DNA of 20,247 bases from DATIJP01 sp964569185 (GTDB taxonomy: Bacteria; Chlamydiota; Chlamydiia; Chlamydiales; Rhabdochlamydiaceae): the NCBI GenBank assembly GCA_964569185.1, contig CAZMTP010000031.1:1-20247 (forward strand). Reading direction: 5' to 3'. Shown piece by piece: positions 8,801-15,555 of this stretch (the first letter of the stretch is position 1; each line of letters starts with the position of its first letter). A program made the translations under genes and the position numbers. The notes below the pieces were generated by a model, which saw nothing but the letters and a program-made list of their open reading frames with translations, was not told where the DNA came from and ran no database searches.

Positions 8801-9588
8801 TATTAAAAAGAAGGAAAAAAGAGGTGCTCACCGAGCTGCCAGAAAAATTTGAAGAGATTGTCTATTGCGATCTATCAGAAGAGCAAAAAAATCTCTATCG
8901 CTCTTTAGTGCTTGCCTATCAGATTCCGCTGCTAAGGCAGCTAGAAGATGAGAAACAGCCGCTTCCTTTAATCCATATTTTTGCCCTATTTTCTAAACTG
9001 AAACAGGTGTGTGACCATCCCTGCCTCATTACAAAAGATATTCGCGATTATAAGCGGCATAGTTCAGGCAAATGGGATCTATTTATAGAGCTGCTGGGTG
9101 AAACGCGAGACAGCGGGCAGAAACTGGTCATCTTTTCTCAATTTTTGGACATGCTTGCAATCATAGAAGATTATTTGACAGAGCATGAGATAGGCTATGC
9201 TTCAATTAAAGGGTCGACCAAAGACCGCAGGGCGCAGGTGGTCAAGTTTAGAGAAGATCCAAAATGTGAAATCTTTTTAGGGTCGCTACAGGCAGCAGGC
9301 GTCGGCATCGATCTTGTGGCAGCTTCAGTGGTGATCCACTATGATCGCTGGTGGAATCCAGCCAAAGAAAATCAGGCGACAGACCGTGTCCATCGCATTG
9401 GGCAAAACCGTGGCGTGCAGGTGTTCAAAATGGTGACTAAGAATACCATTGAAGAGCATATCCATTTCTTGATAGAAAAAAAGATCGGCTTAATGGAAGG
9501 GATTATCGGTTTTGATGAGCAAGATCAGATTAAAGGCCTCTCACGCCTTGAACTCATAGAACTCATCAGACTGATGAATATTCAATAA
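5866..9588 (+). CDS. SNF2-family DEAD-like helicase with N-terminal SWIM zinc finger
   Basis: A 1240-residue protein. A SWIM zinc-binding motif C64-x-C66-x8-C75-x-H77 opens it. A long middle section (about 290-660) holds four diverged repeats of about 90 residues, each centred on a [GE][WY/H]-[LVI]-[YF]-V...GF[FY] signature near 305, 395, 481 and 574; this is the bacterial SNF2-associated region. The C-terminal ATPase has motif I DEMGLGKTHQ (from 795), motif II DEIQ (894), motif III LTGTPIENQ, and motif VI ATDRVHRIGQ (HRIGQ from 1176). SNF2 enzymes translocate on double-stranded DNA and remodel bound proteins; bacterial members (RapA-like and others) act on RNA polymerase or DNA. Chlamydia encodes two such proteins (CT555 and CT708); I cannot say which is the orthologue. 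The ATG overlaps the dapF stop by 4 nt, with AAAGGG ahead. The 3' end overlaps the WD-like gene on the other strand by 48 nt. Confidence 0.92.
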   Translation: MKHLPFSKQDLTLAQQLINKKKVATILFSEGTYQIEVLDLKTPKKAHWPFLQMDDAGNIQDAFCNCATAEKKGACQHLAAAYLKIMRDRKPLHVRFRVSLWNALCELASRKLGYDTLALSKEGSGFQAVSNTGKQIFYIKPLKEPSKKKLQDIFIKRPLETEETSLKFSNLSPEEIALWRQGRPSHELRYELSFWSDLAKWWMELQEKEVAYKIQFSHEGADTGLPHWITIQFPELEVGFYLSEVSWQELIPALATVTSPLKVHEYSHKKIKKIDYFLEEKKFQIEYQEKKEGKTEKILKEAVKVDGWLYVAGDGFYPKETDPLFQKETIAGQQIEKFLDHYLLLAQKHLVDYKIHPGLISPRYFFSFDEQRNLNISCYLFELFDLEKPRAAYFGHWVFLPDKGFFHLENQLFYGQQKIIPKDKVSAFINEHRVLLSSYEGFQTHVSEIESRITYRLTKENTLEFFTHLESIEEDEEILDLDEWIYVRGKGFYAKAHARPGLVVTPGLKISEGEISHFIQTHREELELITGFFSHQCPLKKVGLELSFTEEGQIKVSPRYSFAPGYAAERVKFFGDYTFVKKEGFFSIPQELRLPDQYRKETVIERDSEAYFLGYELDLLHPFILSIDPKLVRPKSLGLRLSQIKHDETSKTGEWILDLSYETDIGHVDICKIWEGLCTNKQYLFTNAGLIFLKQPRFTWLKKITKKQWLQKGKKTRLNTLDWLRLAAFEEIKEPKGNSKTAEESRKILRDFHAFKAPNPMNLEGLKSDLRAYQVTGVHWLWFLYCYGLSGLLCDEMGLGKTHQAMALIAASKNVKREVPVKYLVVCPTSVVYHWEELCKRFLPHIRVHLFHGILRKNELVKEGNYDLLLTTYGILRSDLKLFSDLYFEIAIFDEIQTAKNIHSQTNKSLRAVHARMRLGLTGTPIENQLLELKALFDVVLPSYLPVESLFKELFVHPIEKYQDAQKRQLLARLIQPFVLKRRKKEVLTELPEKFEEIVYCDLSEEQKNLYRSLVLAYQIPLLRQLEDEKQPLPLIHIFALFSKLKQVCDHPCLITKDIRDYKRHSSGKWDLFIELLGETRDSGQKLVIFSQFLDMLAIIEDYLTEHEIGYASIKGSTKDRRAQVVKFREDPKCEIFLGSLQAAGVGIDLVAASVVIHYDRWWNPAKENQATDRVHRIGQNRGVQVFKMVTKNTIEEHIHFLIEKKIGLMEGIIGFDEQDQIKGLSRLELIELIRLMNIQ

Positions 9589-10839
9589 ATCTTCGCGAGA
9601 AGCAAGTGTCGCCGGTTCAATGGCTTTAGCACTGTTTTTTGTAAGTTGTTCTTCTTTTTGCGAGGTGAGATAGTTCCATACTACTAAGGAGGCTTCCACA
9701 GAGGCGATAAGTGTTCCTTGATGCAAGTGAATCTGGCTTATTTTACCTATTTTATCAATCTTGCGTAGTAAAGTATGGTTTGAAAGGTCCCAAACCATGA
9801 TTTCGTCCATAGAAGCTGTTGCCATGATCCCATTTTCTATCGATAAGCAAGAAACCATACGCGTGTGTGTCGCAAGCCTTATTGATTCATTAGCCATTAA
9901 ATCAATCATTACCAATGCCCCTGTAGAATCGCCGATGTAGGCTGAATCCTTATGCACTTCAATCGCAAAAGGTTCTCCTTGTTCATTCCACTCTGCTTGC
10001 TGCGACTCATGATTCCAATCGCGCTTTAAAAAAGCGCCATTTGTGGGGTAATATTTTCCTTGCTTTTTTTCAGAATGGTACACGTAGAGGGCATGCTCTG
10101 TAGTGGCATCTCTTTGTAAACCGCAAAAAATGCGTTGAAACTTGTCGATGTATAGTGCGCTGATTTCTGTTTTTATTGGATGTTCTATATAGGTCAGTTT
10201 ATTTGTATCGACAATTTTGATAGATTTCTTAGTTTGAATGACTAATTGTTGTTGGCACATGAAAAGTGGACATATATCAAATGTAGAAAGTCCCGGCAGC
10301 GAAATAGCACGAATAAATTTTCCATTTAAATCCCATTGTCCGATTTTATCGCCCACTCTAGCAAATATTTCCTCTGCTATAGTGATAGTGACTTGATGAT
10401 AGTGTTTTATAACTATGTCTTTAATTTTTTCTCCTGAATTTAATGATAATATTTGAATGATAAATTTCTTAAAGATTGTTGCGGGCTCATTTTTGAGAAA
10501 ACCCAAATAGATCACGCGGTCCTTGTCAGACATTATAAAAATTTCACGATCCCAATTTACACTTGGATCTGAATGGGTCCATTTTTTCTGTCCTGTTCTA
10601 AAATCAAGACAGCTAATGCTGCCGCCTTTGCTACAAGTAAGGATCAGATCGTGATGAATAGAAAAACCAAATAGTTTTTTATCTGCATGGTGCGTAGCCC
10701 AGATCGATTTTTCAGAAATCCCTGCGCGCATATTAGCGCGCACCCATTTCGATACAGAGTGTGCTAGCGCATTAGGGTTACCAATGGATCGATAGTTAAG
10801 CGCTTGAAATATATTATTACCAATTCTAGAAACAGACAT
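9541..10839 (-). CDS. WD-like beta-propeller protein, possible N-terminal F-box
   Basis: A 432-residue protein without signal peptide. From about residue 50 on it consists of short beta-rich repeats with WD-type ends: SKGGSISCLDFRTGQKKW, GDKIGQWDLNGKFIR, GDSTGALVMIDLMANES, TASMDEIMVWDLSNHTLLRKI and ASLVVWNYLTSQKEEQL, consistent with a seven-bladed propeller used as a binding scaffold. The first 50 residues (NNIFQAL ... LAHSVSKWVRANM ... SIW) loosely recall an F-box; this is inference and may be wrong. If real it would fit a host-directed effector that meets the SCF ubiquitin machinery, as suggested for other amoeba-associated chlamydiae. No ribosome site precedes the ATG, which lies inside a 15-bp inverted repeat. 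The last 16 codons are antisense to the helicase gene. The next in-frame ATG is at 10731 and would remove the N-terminal segment. Confidence 0.72.
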   Translation of the reverse strand: MSVSRIGNNIFQALNYRSIGNPNALAHSVSKWVRANMRAGISEKSIWATHHADKKLFGFSIHHDLILTCSKGGSISCLDFRTGQKKWTHSDPSVNWDREIFIMSDKDRVIYLGFLKNEPATIFKKFIIQILSLNSGEKIKDIVIKHYHQVTITIAEEIFARVGDKIGQWDLNGKFIRAISLPGLSTFDICPLFMCQQQLVIQTKKSIKIVDTNKLTYIEHPIKTEISALYIDKFQRIFCGLQRDATTEHALYVYHSEKKQGKYYPTNGAFLKRDWNHESQQAEWNEQGEPFAIEVHKDSAYIGDSTGALVMIDLMANESIRLATHTRMVSCLSIENGIMATASMDEIMVWDLSNHTLLRKIDKIGKISQIHLHQGTLIASVEASLVVWNYLTSQKEEQLTKNSAKAIEPATLASREDLLNIHQSDEFYEFKA

Positions 10840-10864
10840 AATTATTCTATAATTATGTCTGTTT
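10830..10864. promoter_or_regulatory. Perfect 15-bp inverted repeat covering a start codon
   Basis: Bases 10830-10844 and 10850-10864 are exact reverse complements (arm core AACAGACATAATTA) with a 5-nt spacer. The ATG of the WD-like gene (10837-10839, minus strand) is inside one arm. In the minus-strand mRNA the start codon would be buried in a stable stem. As DNA it could be an operator for a dimeric repressor. It also lies 25 nt after the stop of the 140-residue gene, so it might serve as its terminator, although only a short T stretch follows. Confidence 0.7.
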
Positions 10865-10889
10865 GAGTGAAAAACTGGTATTTAAATAA

Positions 10890-11312
10890 TTATCTTAAAT
10901 TAAGCTCAATATCTATGCCTGCTGCGGGGTGGTCGTCTTCAACGCTAACGCTGCTTTGGATCTTGCCAGTAAAAAACTCCTTAAAAGGCTTCCAAGTGTC
11001 TAAATCAGAACTAAAAAGATATTTTGAGGATTCTACACATTTTGCGTAGATGGTTTGGGTCACTTTAACTGAAGCACTACCTTTGTTTGTGAACTCTAGA
11101 AAATTTCCTTTTACGGAAACGGTAAAGGGGAACACAGTACCTTCAGTACATTCAAGGATGACCTGGTCCAATTTTCCTTGAGTGAACTCTATAAATGCTT
11201 CTTCAGTGAACTCTGAAAAAGGCACAATTTGAAGACACTGGCCACATTCTGCCATTAAAAAATGGCTTGTGAGTAGAACAGCGGTGATGGAAAGTAATAT
11301 TCTTTTTTTCAT
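10890..11312 (-). CDS. Small exported protein, function unknown
   Basis: A 140-residue protein with a clear signal peptide: MKKR, a hydrophobic core to about residue 18, and a likely cut after A21 (FLMA/EC). The first mature residues hold C23 and C26 (CGQC); two further cysteines are C55 and C92, so two disulfides are possible in the periplasm. There is no lipobox. The mature part is predicted mostly beta by its alternating hydrophobic pattern, with no motif I recognise. The start is strongly supported by AAAGGAGA at 11318-11325 (complement strand), 5 nt from the ATG. It is divergent from der and lies upstream of the WD-like gene on the same strand, with 50 nt between them. I do not recognise the family. 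Confidence 0.75.
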   Translation of the reverse strand: MKKRILLSITAVLLTSHFLMAECGQCLQIVPFSEFTEEAFIEFTQGKLDQVILECTEGTVFPFTVSVKGNFLEFTNKGSASVKVTQTIYAKCVESSKYLFSSDLDTWKPFKEFFTGKIQSSVSVEDDHPAAGIDIELNLR

Positions 11313-11317
11313 AAAAG

Positions 11318-11325
11318 TCTCCTTT
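11318..11325 (-). promoter_or_regulatory. Strong ribosome binding site of the 140-residue exported protein
   Basis: AAAGGAGA on the minus strand, five bases before the ATG at 11312. It is one of the best Shine-Dalgarno matches in the window and fixes this start. Confidence 0.8.
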
Positions 11326-11397
11326 AGAAGGACATTTTAGAGTTTTAATTAATAAAAGGAAGAAAAAAATCAAAACACGAGGTAAAATAGTGGGCTT

Positions 11398-12756
11398 ATG
11401 AAAAAATTATTTAAATTAGCTGTTGTGGGTCGCCCTAACGTGGGCAAATCTGCGCTTTTCAATCGCCTATGCAAAAAGAAGATCGCCATTGTTGACGAAA
11501 TGGAAGGAACAACGCGCGACCGTATCTATGCTGAGGCAGATTTTTTTGGCACCCCTTTTCAAGTGATTGACACAGGGGGAATCGATGCAGGGTCCAATGC
11601 GGCCTTCAATAAAGAGATTTTGCGCCAAGCAGAAATTGCCATAGAAGAGGCAGATGCATTGATTTTTGTAGTGGATGCGATTTCTGGGGTGACTCATTTG
11701 GACGATCAGGTGGCTCGTATTTTGCGTAAGAGTGAAAAGCCGGTCACACTTGCGGTGAACAAAATTGATGAACAGGCTCAACTACTACTCATGCATCAGT
11801 TCCATGCCTTGGGATTTCCATCTGTTGTGCCCATTTCTGCAAGCCAAGGTTTTCAGATTGCAGAACTTTTGGAGGTCGCTCTACAAGGGATTGAGGAGTT
11901 TATGCCTGAAGAAGAGAGCGATCACATTCAGGTGGCCGTATTAGGAAGGCCCAATGTGGGAAAATCGACACTGATCAATTTTTTACTCGAAGAAGAGCGC
12001 TGTGTGGTGAGTCCTATTCCAGGGACCACACGCGATAGCATAGATGTGGACATAGAAGTGGACGGCGTCGCTTTTAGATTGATTGATACCGCAGGGATCC
12101 GGCGTAAAAAATCGGAACATGAAGCAGTCGATAAATTTGCAGCGATCCGGACGCAGCGCGCTTTAGAGCGGGCTGATATTTGCATTTTAATGCTAAGCGC
12201 AGAAGAGGGAATCACAGCGCAAGAAAAAAAGATTGCCAAAGAGATTGAAGCATTGGGGAAAGGCTGCATTGTGCTTGTGAATAAATGGGACCTGATGAAA
12301 GAGGTACGCATGGAGCACTACTTGAAAGCAATCCATGCAGAAGCCGCTTTTTTAAGTTATTGTCCCACACTTTTTGTCTCTTCTAAAACAGGGCGCAATT
12401 TAGAAAAAATTTATCAGCTAATCCAGCAGGTCCATATAGAAGCTTCTAGACGGATCACCACAGGGCAGCTCAATAAGTTTCTAGAGCAAACTATTCAAAA
12501 GTACCATCCTCCCATGCTCTATGGAAAACGGTTGCGGATTTACTATATCGCGCAGATCCAAACCAACCCTCCCCATTTTATTCTTTTTGTGAATAAACCT
12601 GATTTAATGGTCGACTCTTACAAAAAGTACCTGATTAATCAGTTCCGTGAGGCCTATGGTTTTACTGGGGTGCCATTGCTCTTTTCTTTGAAGGGCAAAA
12701 AAGAACGGGAAAATCCAGATTCTATTCCTGAGATTTCCGTTGATTTAGCATTCTGA
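11398..12756 (+). CDS. der: Ribosome biogenesis GTPase Der (EngA)
   Basis: A 452-residue protein with two tandem GTPase domains and a C-terminal KH-like domain, needed for assembly of the 50S ribosomal subunit. First G domain: GRPNVGKS at 11-18, DTGG from 58, NKID at 121-124. Second: GRPNVGKS at 183-190, DTAG, and NKWD at 295-298. The C-terminal part (about 350-440) has the expected HPPMLYGKRLRIYYIAQ...PPHFILFVNKPDL and YKKYLINQFREAYGFTGVPL. Length is normal. The ribosome site is weak (GAGGT about 12 nt upstream, or GTGGG closer). It appears monocistronic: a minus-strand gene lies upstream and a PAS gene starts 44 nt downstream. Confidence 0.97.
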   Translation: MKKLFKLAVVGRPNVGKSALFNRLCKKKIAIVDEMEGTTRDRIYAEADFFGTPFQVIDTGGIDAGSNAAFNKEILRQAEIAIEEADALIFVVDAISGVTHLDDQVARILRKSEKPVTLAVNKIDEQAQLLLMHQFHALGFPSVVPISASQGFQIAELLEVALQGIEEFMPEEESDHIQVAVLGRPNVGKSTLINFLLEEERCVVSPIPGTTRDSIDVDIEVDGVAFRLIDTAGIRRKKSEHEAVDKFAAIRTQRALERADICILMLSAEEGITAQEKKIAKEIEALGKGCIVLVNKWDLMKEVRMEHYLKAIHAEAAFLSYCPTLFVSSKTGRNLEKIYQLIQQVHIEASRRITTGQLNKFLEQTIQKYHPPMLYGKRLRIYYIAQIQTNPPHFILFVNKPDLMVDSYKKYLINQFREAYGFTGVPLLFSLKGKKERENPDSIPEISVDLAF

Positions 12757-12800
12757 TATCTGATACAAGATTAAATTCAAATTTTGAAAGCGAGGGCGCT

Positions 12801-13187
12801 ATGATACTAGGCGACAAGCGAAAGACTCTGCTCCATGAGGCTGCAGAAAATTTTTGGGCCTTAATGGAGATGAATGTTGTTCCTATTATCACTTGGACCT
12901 TCGATGGAAAAATCACTTCAGCCAATGAAGCTTTTTTAGAGCTAATTGGCTACTCGCGCGAAGATTTTGAAAAAAAGAAGATTTCTTGGAAAGAGATCAC
13001 CCCTTCGGAATACCATCACCTAGATGAGAGATGCATTTCTGAGCTCCATTCGGAAAGGATTGCACATCCTTATGAAAAAGAGTTGATCCGAAAAGATCGC
13101 AAAAGGATCAATGTTAGAGTGCACAATGCCACCCACGATTTAGGTGTTTCCAGGAAGGGGGTCGCTATTATTATCGGGCTGGATTAG
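12801..13187 (+). CDS. Lone PAS-domain protein
   Basis: A 128-residue protein that is almost entirely one PAS domain: VVPIITWTFDGKITSANEAF (start of the fold), LELIGYSREDFEKKKISWKEITP, and YEKELIRKDRKRINVRVHN, ending at the last PAS strand (GVAIIIGLD). PAS domains bind small ligands or mediate protein contacts and are usually joined to a kinase, cyclase or transcription domain; no effector domain is present here. It may be a free-standing sensor or adaptor, or the remains of a larger signalling protein. GAGGG at 12792-12796 supports the ATG. It follows der by 44 nt and overlaps the methyltransferase gene tail to tail by 48 nt. Confidence 0.8.
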   Translation: MILGDKRKTLLHEAAENFWALMEMNVVPIITWTFDGKITSANEAFLELIGYSREDFEKKKISWKEITPSEYHHLDERCISELHSERIAHPYEKELIRKDRKRINVRVHNATHDLGVSRKGVAIIIGLD

Positions 13188-13856
13188 GTAAATATGCAGG
13201 ATGATCTCTTTTGCATCGACCTCTTCCCACTGCATTTTAGAAACTTTGGGATGAGATAGAACGAATTGTTCTAATTCTGGTTTTGAGTAGGCATTGTGAT
13301 AGAGCAACTGGTCAGTATGATAGCAAGAACTGGGAGCTGCACTGTTTTGAGGTTTGATAAAAAAAGTAATAAGAACTTCTCGGGCAGCCACTCGAATGAG
13401 ACTAGTGATCGCTTTTTCATAGCTATCAAGATGTTCTAAAATATGGCGTGCATAACAGACATCAAATTGATTGTCATGGAAAGGCAATGATTTGATATCA
13501 CCCTCAATAACAGATAGGCCTTGATTTTGGGCAAGTTGGACCAGTTTAGGGGTGATATCTACTCCTTGATAAGCAATCTCAATCCCGTCCTGTTTGAAAC
13601 CAAAGTAATCGATGCAAAGTCCCGAGGGAACATCTAAAATGGATCGGTATTGCTTTTGTTTAATATGCCCACGCATAGCAATCCGCGATGGAGCATAAAT
13701 ATTTCCCAACCAACCTTCAAAAGTATCGATAGATACACGATTTATTAAACACTTTTCCCACCAGAGTTCATACTCTTCAACAGCATGAATAGACCCCATT
13801 GTGAGGCTGATGAAAAGGAGGGCGCAGATTTTTGCTTTTGTAAACCTATCTATCAA
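13140..13856 (-). CDS. Class I SAM-dependent methyltransferase with N-terminal signal peptide
   Basis: A 238-residue protein. The Rossmann methyltransferase signatures are visible: motif I ILDVPSGL (73-80), acidic end of strand 2 at D100 (YQGVD), EGD (118-120) and FDVCYARHILEHL (131-143), as in Methyltransf_11 proteins. Substrate unknown. The start is TTG at 13856, directly after the stop of the preceding gene, with AGAGGA at 13863-13868 six bases before it. This start gives a signal peptide, IDRFTKAKICALLFISLTMGSIHA, with a likely cut after A25. The only early ATG (13799) has no ribosome site and would start inside the hydrophobic segment. An exported SAM-dependent enzyme is unusual, because SAM is cytosolic; membrane anchoring by an uncleaved segment is an alternative. 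The stop lies 48 nt inside the PAS gene on the other strand. Confidence 0.82.
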   Translation of the reverse strand: MIDRFTKAKICALLFISLTMGSIHAVEEYELWWEKCLINRVSIDTFEGWLGNIYAPSRIAMRGHIKQKQYRSILDVPSGLCIDYFGFKQDGIEIAYQGVDITPKLVQLAQNQGLSVIEGDIKSLPFHDNQFDVCYARHILEHLDSYEKAITSLIRVAAREVLITFFIKPQNSAAPSSCYHTDQLLYHNAYSKPELEQFVLSHPKVSKMQWEEVDAKEIILHIYLIQPDNNSDPLPGNT

Positions 13857-14183
13857 TTAAAGTCCTCTTTGGAGCTTATCGATATCGGATTGGAGCTGTT
13901 TGGCACTATCCGGAGATTCGTTTGAGATAAAGTTTTGGTAGTCCTGCTCTAGTTTGTTTTCCTGCTCTAGTTTTTTTTGGCTTAGCACATATTTTGCTGT
14001 TTCATTCATCACTTGCAAGGTGCGCTCCATCACATCTTTGAGAAGCACCTTTTTGTTATCACTATCTGCATGCAAATACTCGTTGAAACTTTTCTCAAAC
14101 AAACTGGCGCCATGTTTAAATTCCTGCCTATATTGCGCTTTTTGCTGTGGGGTGATTGCACCAGAACCTTCAACATCTGCCAT
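13857..14183 (-). CDS. Small charged helical protein, function unknown
   Basis: A 108-residue, strongly helical and hydrophilic protein (runs such as FKHGASLFEKSFNEYLHADS and MNETAKYVLSQKKLEQENKLEQ), without membrane segment or signal peptide. Size and composition would suit a chaperone, a secretion-apparatus component or a small adaptor, but no family was recognised and no function is assigned. GGAAGG about 8 nt before the ATG supports the start. The methyltransferase gene starts at the base after its stop, so the two are almost certainly translated together. A plus-strand open frame overlaps it but lacks these signals. Confidence 0.72.
   Translation of the reverse strand: MADVEGSGAITPQQKAQYRQEFKHGASLFEKSFNEYLHADSDNKKVLLKDVMERTLQVMNETAKYVLSQKKLEQENKLEQDYQNFISNESPDSAKQLQSDIDKLQRGL
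13863..13868 (-). promoter_or_regulatory. Ribosome binding site deciding the TTG start of the methyltransferase
   Basis: AGAGGA on the minus strand, inside the 3' end of the 108-residue gene and six bases before the TTG at 13856. It supports a TTG start that includes the signal peptide over the internal ATG at 13799. Confidence 0.7.
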
Positions 14184-14268
14184 ATCGCTACCTTCCTTTC
14201 TCTTTTCTATAATGAGAAGAGGAATTTTTTTATAGACCTCTATCTCTTTTTTTTCTTAGAATAGACAC

Positions 14269-15285
14269 ATGAAAAAATTGGCTCTTCTTTTTGCTCTTTC
14301 GAGTCCCTTGTTATATGCCGATGAGCCTCCGCCACCACCTGAAATAATTGAAGAGCAGCTGCGCGAGGCTGAAGATGAATTTGCGCGGGCCAAGGAGATG
14401 TTTAACCCTTGGTATACAGGCCCGTTGCTCACGCCCTCTTATCATGTACTTTCTATCGGCCTGTATAACTTACAGCCCTATCTATTTGTGATAGATAATT
14501 ACGCTACTTTTGATCGCAATGGCAGAGCCCATAGTGCTCCAGATAAGATTCAAACTCTGTTTGTGCCAGTATTCCAAGTGGGGATCACTGAATGGATGAA
14601 CGCAATTGTTGAGCCTCAGTTTATTTGGGTGAGCCAAAGCGGCCATCATGCGTCGCGCTTTGGCGATACAACGATCGGTTTGAACATTCAGCTTGTGGCA
14701 GAGACGCCTTATCGGCCTGGATTAACATTTACTGTATTAGAATCTTTCCCTACAGGGAAATATCAGCATCTTAATCCTAAAAAAGAGGGCGTAGAGGGTG
14801 TCGGTTCTGGCTCCTTTGAGACAACAATCGGCTTGCTCTTTGGAAAATTGGTCTGGTGGGAGATCCCAAAACATCCGATGCGTTTCCGCGCTGCATTTCT
14901 TTATCAAGTGGCCTCTCGTGTCGATGTGCACAATTTCAATGCTTATGGTGGCGGTTTTGGAACGCGGGGGAAAGTGCATCCTGGCGATAACATTTCAGTT
15001 GATTTTGGCTACGAATTTAGTATCGACCAGCACTGGGTTGTTGCCACAGATTTTATTTATAAGTTTTCTTTCAAGACCACTTTTTCAGGGCGTCCAGGCA
15101 CAACCGTTACAGGAGCGCCGGCTAGTGTGGGCGGTCCTTTCAATGATCAGATCAGTTTAGCGCCTGCGATCGAATATAACTGGAATGAAAATTTAGGAGT
15201 GATTGCCGGTGTCCAGTTTTCTCCCTGGGGACGCAATACTTCTAAATTTGTCTCAGGGATTGTTAGCGTCAACTACGTTTGGTAG
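14269..15285 (+). CDS. Outer-membrane beta-barrel protein
   Basis: A 338-residue protein with a signal peptide (MKKLALLFALSSPLLYA, cut after A17), then a proline run (EPPPPPE), a short charged helix (IIEEQLREAEDEFARAKEMF), and about 290 residues of alternating hydrophobic strands. The end is SVNYVW, an aromatic C-terminus as expected for Bam-dependent barrels. Strand patterns such as NISVDFGYEFSIDQHWVVATDFIYKFSFKT and QISLAPAIEYNWNENLGVIAGVQFSPWG resemble the MetA/phenol-degradation porin-like family (DUF-type transporters), an assignment from general likeness only. It would sit in the outer membrane, perhaps as a channel. No Shine-Dalgarno sequence is seen; TAGAAT at 14257-14262 is so close to the ATG that the mRNA could be leaderless. 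Divergent from the 108-residue gene across 85 nt. Confidence 0.82.
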   Translation: MKKLALLFALSSPLLYADEPPPPPEIIEEQLREAEDEFARAKEMFNPWYTGPLLTPSYHVLSIGLYNLQPYLFVIDNYATFDRNGRAHSAPDKIQTLFVPVFQVGITEWMNAIVEPQFIWVSQSGHHASRFGDTTIGLNIQLVAETPYRPGLTFTVLESFPTGKYQHLNPKKEGVEGVGSGSFETTIGLLFGKLVWWEIPKHPMRFRAAFLYQVASRVDVHNFNAYGGGFGTRGKVHPGDNISVDFGYEFSIDQHWVVATDFIYKFSFKTTFSGRPGTTVTGAPASVGGPFNDQISLAPAIEYNWNENLGVIAGVQFSPWGRNTSKFVSGIVSVNYVW

Positions 15286-15345
15286 GCTAAAAGCAGACTA
15301 TAAAAGCCGTTGAACTGAAAGTTTGATAATGTTAGATTTTTCCTT

Positions 15346-15555
15346 ATGTTAGATTTACTTAAACAAACGTTTTCATCTCTCCTGCTTTACATTCTTATTT
15401 GTCCAATTTTAGGTTGGGCAATAATGAGTGGGCTATTAGAGCTTTTGGATGCGATGGGGATTAAAGTACGAAAAGATAGGAAATTAAAATGTTGGATATA
15501 TACGAGCGCGCTCGTTTTTGCTTTGGCCGTTCTTATCAGGGCTTTTTCCTCTTAG
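15346..15555 (+). CDS. Small membrane protein, function unknown
   Basis: A 69-residue protein with two predicted membrane helices (LLLYILICPILGWAIMSGLL and CWIYTSALVFALAVLIRAF) separated by a positively charged loop (KVRKDRKLK). No good ribosome site precedes the ATG. No family recognised. The next small gene starts inside it in another frame (67-nt overlap). It is the first of a group of small genes that fill 15346-16498. Confidence 0.5.
   Translation: MLDLLKQTFSSLLLYILICPILGWAIMSGLLELLDAMGIKVRKDRKLKCWIYTSALVFALAVLIRAFSS

Noticed and set aside
13797..13799. ATG as the start of the methyltransferase
   Set aside because: No ribosome site precedes it and it cuts the hydrophobic segment; the coupled TTG with AGAGGA is better supported.
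13954..14264. Two overlapping plus-strand open frames opposite the 108-residue gene
   Set aside because: The minus-strand gene has a ribosome site and coupling to the methyltransferase; the plus-strand frames have Cys/Phe/Ser-rich shadow composition.
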